Assembly: GCA_964426135.1 (NCBI GenBank)
Contig: CAYRPN010000090.1
Coordinates: 1-23,166, forward strand
DNA from: CAYRPN01 sp964426135
GTDB taxonomy: Bacteria; Planctomycetota; Phycisphaerae; Phycisphaerales; Phycisphaeraceae
Length of the DNA stretch: 23,166 bases
Direction: 5' to 3'
A program made the position numbers and the translations under genes. Shown in pieces: positions 1 to 6,221 of the stretch; the stretch's first letter is position 1; the number at the start of each line of letters is the position of its first letter. Below the pieces are notes generated by a model. It made no database searches, was not told the origin of the DNA, and was given only the letters and a program-made list of their open reading frames with translations.

Positions 1-224
1 GGTTCGTTGGAAGGCACGCCGCCCCCGGTAGTCGCGTGCTTGACGTTGTCGCGGATGAGGACGTGATTGCCCAGGGCGTCGTAGGCGAATCGCGTGTTGC
101 TGCGAGGGCTACTTTGAATCATGAATTGGACCTGTCCCGTTTGATCGCGCCCAGCGAGCAGGACGATGTTGTTCTCCCAACGATTTGTACCTGTCGCGAT
201 TGCTTTCTCATCCGCAAACTGCAT
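1..224 (-). CDS. YD-repeat (Rhs-like) protein fragment, cut by window edge
   Basis: The minus strand is open from an ATG at 222-224 to the window edge, about 74 codons. It contains the segment RFAYDALGNHVLIRDN, a typical YD/Rhs repeat (xYxYDxxGNxxxxxD). Rhs proteins are large secreted or surface shells that often carry a variable C-terminal toxin. An in-frame stop lies at 243-245, and no signal peptide or Rhs N-terminus is seen, so this is probably a truncated or orphan Rhs piece and not a full gene start. It lies downstream of two minus-strand genes of unknown function in AT-richer DNA, which fits an Rhs accessory region. The start codon is uncertain and no clear ribosome binding site is visible. 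Confidence 0.5.
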   Translation of the reverse strand, partial: MQFADEKAIATGTNRWENNIVLLAGRDQTGQVQFMIQSSPRSNTRFAYDALGNHVLIRDNVKHATTGGGVPSNE

Positions 225-294
225 CGTGCGACTACAACCGCCTCACTTCGCCTTCAAAACCACGGGCCAGAATAAACGCATAGAGAGGGCTTCG

Positions 295-1311
295 TCAAAA
301 GAACGCGACAATCCGATCTTGTGTAGAAAGGGCGTTCGCGACGGACGTTGCTCCTCCTAATCTTGCACTAGAATACAACATAAAGCTTTCGTCATCATGG
401 CCAATACCTGGAATAAATATCCACTCGGCAAGCTTATTGATCTCTTCCAGTTGATTGATAACAAGCAACTCAGTATCCGACTCAAGGATAGATACAATTC
501 GAGTCATGGCGTCGCGCGACGTTGATCTGGGCAAGACGACTGTTCGCATATTGTCATCCAAGAAATCACAGGCCGGCAAAAATGAGTGGACATTCATTGG
601 CTCGTAAATATAGTATTCTCGTGCGAAGCCTGCGTTTCCTTCAAACGACGCCAACAACCCCAACGATCGGTAGGATCCAGATAATACACGTTCGTGCCGA
701 TGTCCTGTACCAGCAAGACTTTTCAGTATATCGAAATCTAACGCAACAATAATTGGAAGCGACTCCTGTAAACAGAGTGCATTCCAGAGAGACAAACCGG
801 GAATACGCTCATGGTATAGCACAGACTGGAACCGGATTGGCTCACGCGACTTCACCACATAGCGGCTTACCGCCGCTTTAACTGGCGTACTAGCCGTCGT
901 ATATTGAATAACTGGCGGAAACATTTCTAAGGCGTCTGACACGTTCTCTTCAACTCGGTCAAACCATCCGAACAACGAACATGAGTAATGGCCTCCCCAT
1001 GGGAACACGGCCCATTCAGCAATTTCGCGAACAATCGCAATCGCGCCTAGAGTCCGCCTACGAATCAAATTGGCGAGCGATTGCCATCGTGCATCGCTCT
1101 TGCTAATTCCAGCGCGCGGAATAGCGAGAAACCACACATCTGGGTCGGCACACTGCGCCAAGCCCATCCTTCCGAATGTGGATCGCATATCACGCGGGCC
1201 ACTTTCTAGGTAAGGTTTACCACATAATATCGCCGCATCACGATCACGCACATGTTCGCACGCAACATCGAGAAGGCGCTCCGATGCTATTGAGAATGTT
1301 AATGTTTCCAT
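295..1311 (-). CDS. Hypothetical protein, 338 aa, possible Rhs-island partner gene
   Basis: I do not recognise this protein. It is a full-length 338-residue reading frame with ordinary soluble-protein composition: many aromatic residues, no signal peptide and no obvious membrane segment. Its base composition is clearly lower in GC than the genes to the right (one 60-base stretch near 361-420 counts to about 35 percent GC), suggesting horizontal acquisition. It sits between an upstream 213-codon gene and a downstream Rhs fragment, all on the minus strand. In Rhs loci the gene after a toxin tip is usually the immunity gene, so an immunity role is conceivable, but it is long for one and no motif supports this. 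The frame continues for some 17 codons past its TGA without a stop. Confidence 0.6.
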   Translation of the reverse strand: METLTFSIASERLLDVACEHVRDRDAAILCGKPYLESGPRDMRSTFGRMGLAQCADPDVWFLAIPRAGISKSDARWQSLANLIRRRTLGAIAIVREIAEWAVFPWGGHYSCSLFGWFDRVEENVSDALEMFPPVIQYTTASTPVKAAVSRYVVKSREPIRFQSVLYHERIPGLSLWNALCLQESLPIIVALDFDILKSLAGTGHRHERVLSGSYRSLGLLASFEGNAGFAREYYIYEPMNVHSFLPACDFLDDNMRTVVLPRSTSRDAMTRIVSILESDTELLVINQLEEINKLAEWIFIPGIGHDDESFMLYSSARLGGATSVANALSTQDRIVAFF

Positions 1312-1434
1312 AGCAGGCCTGTTATACTGAGGAGGGCACTATATGTTGATCATTGGAGCGCTCACACAACGATGCAAACCAAGGGCGAGGTGAGTTTTGT
1401 TGTGTTCAATGTTTATTGTCCATAGTAGTAATTG

Positions 1435-2076
1435 TTAACCTGGTCCGTTCCTTAAGACGTGAAAATGAAACTTAAACTGATCTCCTCTAATCCACAGGTC
1501 GGCATCCTTGTCTCCAAGGCGTACCGAGCCGTCAGGGTTGATATGCTCCTTTGGATTATGGTAATCCATTCGGAAGAACTGCGTGTAATAAGGTCGTGGG
1601 TTGGTATTAAGGTTTACGATACCAAGACCAAATAGACGTCCTCGCTGGTCACGTTCCCCAAACTTGAGTTGAACACCAACTCCGTCAATATTAAATCTAG
1701 AAGGCAAATGAACAACGGCAGACGGATTGGGCAGGCGATCGGCAGGAGTAGGCATATAAACAACCCATTCGAAGGGTTCGCTTGATTTCTTCGCATACTT
1801 ATTCACTATAAACTCCGACCATTCGGCATAGGCCTTAAATAACAGCTTCGGCGCATCGGCCGCAAGAACAGTTGCTGCTTCGGCCCAAAACGCCGGCTGT
1901 GACAGTTTTGCTGTTTCGGTGCCAACCTGCGCTGTTGCCCAGCCCAATATTGCTTCGCGTGCCTTCTTCCAGAGTACGTCAAATCCACCAAAGAGTAAAC
2001 TGTAAGAATCAACCACCCGTACTACAAAGTTAGCGAAGCGTTTTACAGTTGATATCGGAGGGGAAAAAGGGGTCAT
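1435..2076 (-). CDS. Hypothetical protein, 213 aa, possible orphan toxin-like protein
   Basis: Not recognised. The N-terminal half (about residues 10-95) is predicted helical with hydrophobic stretches. The C-terminal half (about 100-213) is richer in beta-type and charged residues, with a His-rich end including RMDYHNPKEH and FKFHFHVL. The final region could be a small enzymatic or binding domain, and the position upstream of an unknown gene and an Rhs fragment allows the idea of an orphan toxin tip. No Rhs core motif is fused upstream: the frame is open only to a stop at 2113-2115. The ATG at 2074-2076 is the first in frame. AT-rich relative to the rest of the window. Function remains unknown. 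Confidence 0.55.
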   Translation of the reverse strand: MTPFSPPISTVKRFANFVVRVVDSYSLLFGGFDVLWKKAREAILGWATAQVGTETAKLSQPAFWAEAATVLAADAPKLLFKAYAEWSEFIVNKYAKKSSEPFEWVVYMPTPADRLPNPSAVVHLPSRFNIDGVGVQLKFGERDQRGRLFGLGIVNLNTNPRPYYTQFFRMDYHNPKEHINPDGSVRLGDKDADLWIRGDQFKFHFHVLRNGPG

Positions 2077-2175
2077 TCTGAATAAATGAGCGCCGCCGGT
2101 AGCGACTTGGGCTCACGCACCTCATCGGCAATGGGCCTGAGGACGCAATGATGCCCATTGATGGACCTGCATTTC

Positions 2176-2339
2176 TCATCCGCAGAAGGAGCCGCGCACG
2201 AAGTAAGCGGGGTTTGTCGCACCTTCCTACGGCCGCGAGATCAACGCGGTGTTGCGTTCTGGCTGCCGCCAGCCACATTGCGGTGCTGCGATGTGTCCGC
2301 CAAACCCGCTTACTTCGTGCGCGGCTCCTTTCGCGGATC
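2176..2339. repeat. Large imperfect inverted repeat (about 40-bp arms)
   Basis: The arm near 2176-2216 is the reverse complement of 2301-2339 with few mismatches; both contain the core GCTTACTTCGTGCGCGGCTC or its complement. The spacer is about 84 bp. The same 20-bp core recurs exactly at 22949-22968 near the other end of the window, so this is a dispersed repeat in this genome. No transposase is nearby. Confidence 0.75.
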
Positions 2340-2345
2340 ACGAGT

Positions 2346-2894
2346 CGAGTGAGGAGTGGAGCGGGCGAGGGGGCAGTCCTTTCAAGAGAGCCACGTGCCC
2401 AGCATCAGCAAGTGGAGGCACGAAGGGCCGCCGGGCTGTTACCTGCCGTGCGGATCGGTCAATGTAAGGTAGCCATGCCGACGGCCTGCCTGCGGGGCTG
2501 GGCTGTTCTTTGACAAGCCTACGCTCGGTTTCGGGAGGAGAGATGCGGCGGCAAGATGTGGCCGGAAAGTGTCCTACCTTTTTGGCAGTCAAATGGTAAG
2601 CGTCTGGTATTGATGGTTTTAAGCTCAGAAAATGGCCCGGGGGGGTGCGTGGCCGGCCACTTTTTCCGGGGGGAGGTGGGTTGGAGGGCGTGGCTGCGGG
2701 GTGCCAGGCCGGGCGAGATGGGTTCGGAGGTGAATGCCATTCGGTTCAGCATGTTCCTCCTGTTTTTCCGCTCCCGCCGCTCTGGTCTGGCCATTCGCGC
2801 GAGTTCGTCATCGGAAGCAACAAGGTCATCCGCAGGCACGCCCATTGTGAGTTTTTTTCTGGGATTCTCTTGAACATCCATTCCTGTCATGCTC
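2346..2894. other. Gene-free stretch without a convincing gene
   Basis: No reading frame here has a recognisable protein. A minus-strand frame of about 124 codons (from an ATG at 2890, just after the SDR stop codon, to 2519) has a charged N-terminal part, but its C-terminal half is low-complexity and I do not accept it as a gene with confidence. Two short related motifs, GTGGCCGGAAAGTG near 2558 and GTGGCCGGCCACTTTTTCC near 2650, are partly complementary and could be remnants of an insertion element end, but this is weak. Confidence 0.35.
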
Positions 2895-3788
2895 TCACGT
2901 CCACAACCTTCCGCCATCCAGCCGAATCACCTGGCCGGTGCAGTAATCCGCGTCGCGCACGAGGAAGAGCACGGCGTCGGCGGCGTCTTCCGGGGTGCCG
3001 GGGCGGGCGAGGGGGACGCGGCGCATGTAGCGTTTCTGCTGCTGGGCCGAGTAGCTTTCCGCCCACGCGACGACGCCGGGGGCGATGGCGTTGACGGTGA
3101 TCTTCGGGGCGAGCTCCAGCGCGGCGGTCATCGTCGCTTCCAAGAGCGCCGCCTTGGAGACGTTGTAGGCCAGGTAGTTTTTCAGGGGCTGGCCGAGCAC
3201 GTGGATGTCGACGAAGTTGACGATGCGGCCGGGGTTCTTCGTGCGGCCGCGACGGTGCGCTGGCGTCCTGGCATCCACTTTGGCGCGGGCGGCCAGCAGC
3301 GGGGCGAACTTCTGCATGATGAGGATCGGCGAGCGTGCGTTGACCGCCCAGTTGCGTTCGAGGGCGGCGAGGGTGATGGCGCCGATGGGCGTGCGGTCGA
3401 AGACGCTGGCGTTGTTCACGAGCACGTCGAGGCGGTCGAACTGCCGGATGAACGCCGCGTGCAGTTCGTCGGCTGCTTCGGCGCGCTGCAGATCCACGTT
3501 GATCGCCACGGCCCGCCGGCCCATCGCTTGGATTTCACGCACGAGGCTGTTCGCCTCGGCGGCGCTGGTGCGGCTGGTGATGGCGATGTCCATGCCCTGC
3601 CGGGCCAGTCGCAGGGCGATGGCGCGGCCGACGCGTCTAGCGGCGCCGGTGATCAGGGCGACTTTGCCGCGCAGGGAGTGTTCGTCGCCGGCGCGTGAAG
3701 AGGCTGAAACTTCTCCCGCGGTCTGACTACGGGGAGCCCGCGGGGCCTGGGCGGCGGGGGTTTTTCGGCGGCTCGTCGTCCTGGTCAT
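2895..3788 (-). CDS. SDR-family oxidoreductase, pteridine-reductase-like
   Basis: A short-chain dehydrogenase/reductase of about 297 residues, using NAD(P)H through a Rossmann fold. With the start at 3788 the cofactor motif TGAARRVG is at about 47-54, NNAS at about 125-128, and the catalytic Tyr208-x3-Lys212 lies in YNVSK. The usual catalytic serine is replaced by Asp in NFVDIH (about residue 194), as in pteridine reductase PTR1 and FolM-type enzymes. A dihydropterin or dihydrofolate reductase role is therefore likelier than fatty-acid or sugar SDR chemistry, though substrate cannot be fixed. A basic disordered N-terminus of about 38 residues and an extra segment around 168-187 (KVDARTPAHRRG) are unusual. 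The start overlaps the upstream membrane-protein gene by 62 bp; no later good start exists before the Rossmann motif. Confidence 0.85.
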   Translation of the reverse strand: MTRTTSRRKTPAAQAPRAPRSQTAGEVSASSRAGDEHSLRGKVALITGAARRVGRAIALRLARQGMDIAITSRTSAAEANSLVREIQAMGRRAVAINVDLQRAEAADELHAAFIRQFDRLDVLVNNASVFDRTPIGAITLAALERNWAVNARSPILIMQKFAPLLAARAKVDARTPAHRRGRTKNPGRIVNFVDIHVLGQPLKNYLAYNVSKAALLEATMTAALELAPKITVNAIAPGVVAWAESYSAQQQKRYMRRVPLARPGTPEDAADAVLFLVRDADYCTGQVIRLDGGRLWT

Positions 3789-4068
3789 GGTGGTCGCTTC
3801 CAAGATCGGGTTCGTCGGAGCCTGGGCCTTCGAAAGGATTGATCTCGTCATCGTCATCATCGCCGCCGGCATCCATTTGGCGGGTGAGGCGCTGGCCGCC
3901 GGCTTTCCAGAGATCGGGCATGTCGGCGGACGGACGGCCTCGGCCGTCGCTGAGGAGGCTGCGTCGCCAGCGCGCCAGCAGGGCTGACACGACGGCGATC
4001 ACGAGCGTGCCCATGATCGCGACGAAGCCGACCAGCCACAGAAGGTCTTTCTTCTGCTGGTCCGTCAT
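3727..4068 (-). CDS. Small single-span membrane protein with acidic tail
   Basis: A 113-residue protein with one hydrophobic segment at about residues 9-31, followed by basic residues (RWRRS) and a long acidic, disordered C-terminal tail with a DDDDDE run near 70. The positive-inside rule suggests that the tail is cytoplasmic. No enzymatic motif is visible and I do not recognise a family. It lies immediately upstream of, and overlaps by 62 bp, the SDR gene in another frame, so the two are probably co-transcribed and translationally linked. The ATG at 4066-4068 is preceded by no strong ribosome binding site. Confidence 0.65.
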   Translation of the reverse strand: MTDQQKKDLLWLVGFVAIMGTLVIAVVSALLARWRRSLLSDGRGRPSADMPDLWKAGGQRLTRQMDAGGDDDDDEINPFEGPGSDEPDLGSDHHDQDDEPPKNPRRPGPAGSP

Positions 4069-4144
4069 GCGAGGATTGTAGATGGTCGGAACGGGCGGGC
4101 AAACGAGGGCTGCGATTCGGCAGGCGGGTCGGGGGAAAGCGGTG

Positions 4145-4245
4145 CTTCGCCATTTGGCATGGGGATTTCGGGCATTCGTCGTTCATTCGACCTTTGGACT
4201 TCGTCATTCGGCATTGGGTCTTCGTCATTCAGCACTTCTGCCTGT
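4145..4245. repeat. Degenerate ATTCG/TTCGTCATTCG-type short repeats
   Basis: This part of the gene-free interval 4069-4594 contains recurrent related words (TTCGTCATTCGGCATTG, TTCGTCATTCAGC, GGCATTCGTCGTTCATTCG), a degenerate tandem structure and not coding sequence. Reading frames across it give low-complexity peptides only. Confidence 0.55.
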
Positions 4246-4322
4246 TCCGCTCGGCGAACGGGCGCTAATCATGGAGCCGTGCAAGATGAACTCCGCAGAT
4301 TCGAATCGTTTCGCTCCCAGCC

Positions 4323-4343
4323 GGACGACTTGGAAAGTCGTCC
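4323..4343. repeat. Perfect 9-bp hairpin GGACGACTT / AAGTCGTCC
   Basis: A perfect 9-bp stem with a 3-base loop (GGA) in a gene-free interval. No T-tract follows on either strand, so it is not a standard terminator. A longer, looser complementarity (AGCCGTGCA near 4274 with TGCACGGCT near 4362) encloses it. Confidence 0.5.
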
Positions 4344-4447
4344 CACATGCGATGTTGATCCTGCACGGCTGCTAAGCGGGGATCGTTTCCCCTTTTCCCC
4401 CGTTCCCCTCCTGCCGATAATGATGATGAGCGCGTGGCGATGGGTCG

Positions 4448-4476
4448 TTGTTTCGGCCGGCAACATTGGGTATATT
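4448..4476 (+). promoter_or_regulatory. Candidate sigma70-type promoter for the 4595 gene
   Basis: TTGTTT at 4448-4453 and TATATT at 4471-4476 are separated by 17 bases, and the -10 box matches consensus at five of six positions. It lies about 120 bases upstream of the first plus-strand gene after the gap. This is a pattern match only. Confidence 0.3.
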
Positions 4477-4594
4477 GGTTGCCTGTGGTTGCATTTCCAT
4501 GGATGGAAGCAGGACGGGTGAGAGAAGGAGTTGGCAGTCACCCGGCAAACGGTTTCGCTACTCTCTCGCCCGTTGGCGGCGTGTCGGGGTTTCC

Positions 4595-4888
4595 ATGAGC
4601 ATGCTTCGCATTCTGTGCAGTGTGAACCTTCACAAGTGGCGCGACGAGGAAGATTCCGTCGCCAAGCGCTATCGCCACAACACGTTCTGGGACAAGACGA
4701 CGAACAAGCTGGATTCGCCTCGGGCGATGGTGCAGACGTGCGCCCGGTGCGGGATCAAGCGGATGTGGTCGCTGAATCGGGGCTGCTGGAAGCCATTCAC
4801 ACCGATCGATCCGGAAGTGACCGACACGTCGGCGGCGTGGGAAGTGGTCAGCGCGGAGCGGGACGAGACGATGCCGACGCCGAAGTGA
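4595..4888 (+). CDS. Small CxxC-containing protein, 97 aa, unknown function
   Basis: A 97-residue protein starting at ATG 4595 (MSMLRILCSVNLHKW). A knuckle-like pair CARCG sits at about residues 50-54, with further Cys residues at about 8 and 65, so a small metal-binding or zinc-ribbon-like fold is possible. The N-terminal CSVNLHKWR resembles short proteins that have C-x-L-x-x-H-x-W followed by CxxCG, but I cannot name the family. The frame extends upstream to 4448 but that part is unlike protein. Its TGA overlaps the ATG of the next gene (TGATG at 4886-4890), suggesting translational coupling. Confidence 0.6.
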   Translation: MSMLRILCSVNLHKWRDEEDSVAKRYRHNTFWDKTTNKLDSPRAMVQTCARCGIKRMWSLNRGCWKPFTPIDPEVTDTSAAWEVVSAERDETMPTPK

Positions 4889-5355
4889 TGGCGAATCTCG
4901 TTCAACCTGCATTGGCGACGTCTGCCCCAACCACCTTGCTTGGGATTCCACAAACCATGGCTGTTCGCGCGATCATCGCGCTCCTTTCCTTGGCGCCATA
5001 CTGCGTCGCGCTCTTCCTGCCGGCGCACTCGGAAGTCGGCATCGACTTCGGCAGCACGTACACAGGCTTTGAGTGCCTCATGATGCCCGTGAATCACAGC
5101 CCCCTTGAAATCCTGTTTCATCCCTGGTGGCTTGCCAATCCGGCGTTTCTTGCCGGCATCGTCGCCCTCTGGCGAGGCAAACTCGGTTGGAGCGCCGCCG
5201 GTGGCGCGCTGGCGATGGTGATTGCCCTAGCAGTGTGGGATCAATACCGGAGCCGTCCGGCGTACTGGCTTTGGCTCTCATCAATGATCGCGTTGACGTG
5301 GGGCGCGTGCGTTCTCTTTCTTGTGTCGAGGATTCCATCGAAACGAGCCGCATGA
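4888..5355 (+). CDS. Hypothetical integral membrane protein, 155 aa
   Basis: The protein has about four hydrophobic segments: residues ~24-42, ~82-95, ~102-117 and ~128-148. A polar loop with several aromatics follows the first span. No catalytic motif or known family is apparent. The start at 4888 overlaps the stop of the upstream gene as TGATG; an alternative is ATG 4957 (MAVRAIIALLSLAP), which puts the first span right at the N-terminus. The gene ends 4 bp before the convergent pdxH stop codon, so the two transcripts probably overlap at their 3' ends. Confidence 0.6.
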   Translation: MANLVQPALATSAPTTLLGIPQTMAVRAIIALLSLAPYCVALFLPAHSEVGIDFGSTYTGFECLMMPVNHSPLEILFHPWWLANPAFLAGIVALWRGKLGWSAAGGALAMVIALAVWDQYRSRPAYWLWLSSMIALTWGACVLFLVSRIPSKRAA

Positions 5356-5359
5356 CGCC

Positions 5360-6013
5360 TCACGGCGCCAGCCGCTCCCGCTTCCACATCTGCGTCTTCC
5401 CCTTCCGCACAAACCGCAGCCGATCGTGCAGCCGGCTCGGTCGGCCCTGCCAGAACTCGATCGCCCGCGGGTGCAGCACGTAACCGCCCCAGTGCGGCGG
5501 GCGCGGCACGTCCTTGCCCGCGAACTTCTTCTCAATCGACTTGAGCGCCTTCTCCAGCACCTGCCGGCTTTCGATCACCCGGCTCTGCGGCGAGGCCCAG
5601 GCGGCGAGCTGGCTGCCGCGCGGCCGGCTGGCGAAATAGGCGTCGCTGATCGCAGCCGTGGTGCGGGCGACGGTGCCTTCGATCCGCACCTGCCGCTCCA
5701 GCGCGGGCCAGAAAAAGAGCAGCGTGGCGCCGGTGTTCGCCTTGAGCTGCCGCCCCTTGGCGCTCAGGTAGTTCGTGAAGAAGCTGAAGCCGTGATGATC
5801 GAAATCCTTCAGCAGCACGATGCGCGCGGTGGCTCCAACTCCCCCGGCGCCGCGAGTCGCCGTGGCCAGCGTCATCGCCGTCGGCTCATCCGCCTTGGCC
5901 GCCAGCGCGTCGTGCAGCCAGCGATCGAAGAGTGCGAAAGGGTCGGCGCCGGCTTCCTTTTCGAGCAGGCCGTGACGTTCGTATTCCTTGCGAATCTGGG
6001 CGATGAGTTTCAT
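5360..6013 (-). CDS. pdxH: Pyridoxamine 5'-phosphate oxidase
   Basis: This FMN enzyme oxidises pyridoxine or pyridoxamine 5'-phosphate to pyridoxal 5'-phosphate in the cytoplasm (vitamin B6 salvage and synthesis). The protein is 217 residues, matching the usual length (E. coli about 218). Family motifs are present in order: RIVLLKDF, FFTNYLSAKGRQL (FMN phosphate site), RQVRIEGTVAR, SRPRGSQLAAWASPQS, PPHWGGYVLHP, the substrate-binding RPSRLHDR and the C-terminal WKRERLAP. The start at 6011-6013 (MKLIAQIRKEY) fits the family; the open frame continues upstream only through microsatellite sequence encoding YLHYLHYL and is not part of the protein. It is divergent from the kinase gene across a repeat-filled 208-bp gap. 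Confidence 0.95.
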   Translation of the reverse strand: MKLIAQIRKEYERHGLLEKEAGADPFALFDRWLHDALAAKADEPTAMTLATATRGAGGVGATARIVLLKDFDHHGFSFFTNYLSAKGRQLKANTGATLLFFWPALERQVRIEGTVARTTAAISDAYFASRPRGSQLAAWASPQSRVIESRQVLEKALKSIEKKFAGKDVPRPPHWGGYVLHPRAIEFWQGRPSRLHDRLRFVRKGKTQMWKRERLAP

Positions 6014-6020
6014 AGGGTGC

Positions 6021-6206
6021 CGGGGAGGAAGGTGAGGAAGGTAAGGGAAGGTAAGGGAAGGTAAGGGAAGGTAATGAAGGTAATGAAGGTAATGAAGGTA
6101 ATGAAGGTAGAGAAGGTAGAGAAGAAGAAGAGGAATGAACGCACTGCCGAGCCTACGCATTCTCTACCTTCTTTACCTTCCCTTACCTCCTCTACCTTCT
6201 ACTCTA
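6021..6206. repeat. Inverted repeat with 9-10 bp tandem-repeat arms
   Basis: The left arm (about 6021-6130) is a purine-rich array: about four GGTAAGGGAA units, four GGTAATGAA units and two GGTAGAGAA units. The right arm (about 6161-6206) is pyrimidine-rich with CTCTACCTTC and TTTACCTTCCCTTACC, complementary to the left arm. Together they can form a long hairpin in the divergent promoter gap between pdxH and the kinase gene. The array makes spurious open frames on both strands. Confidence 0.85.
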
Positions 6207-6221
6207 CAATGTCTTCCCCCG

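Noticed and set aside
2519..2917. Minus-strand reading frame of 132 codons after the SDR gene
   Set aside because: The C-terminal half is low-complexity and follows repeat-like DNA; no family resemblance, so not called as a gene.
6014..6160. Upstream extension of pdxH with YLHYLHYL peptide
   Set aside because: Encoded by the tandem repeat; PdxH family starts at MKLIAQIRKEY.
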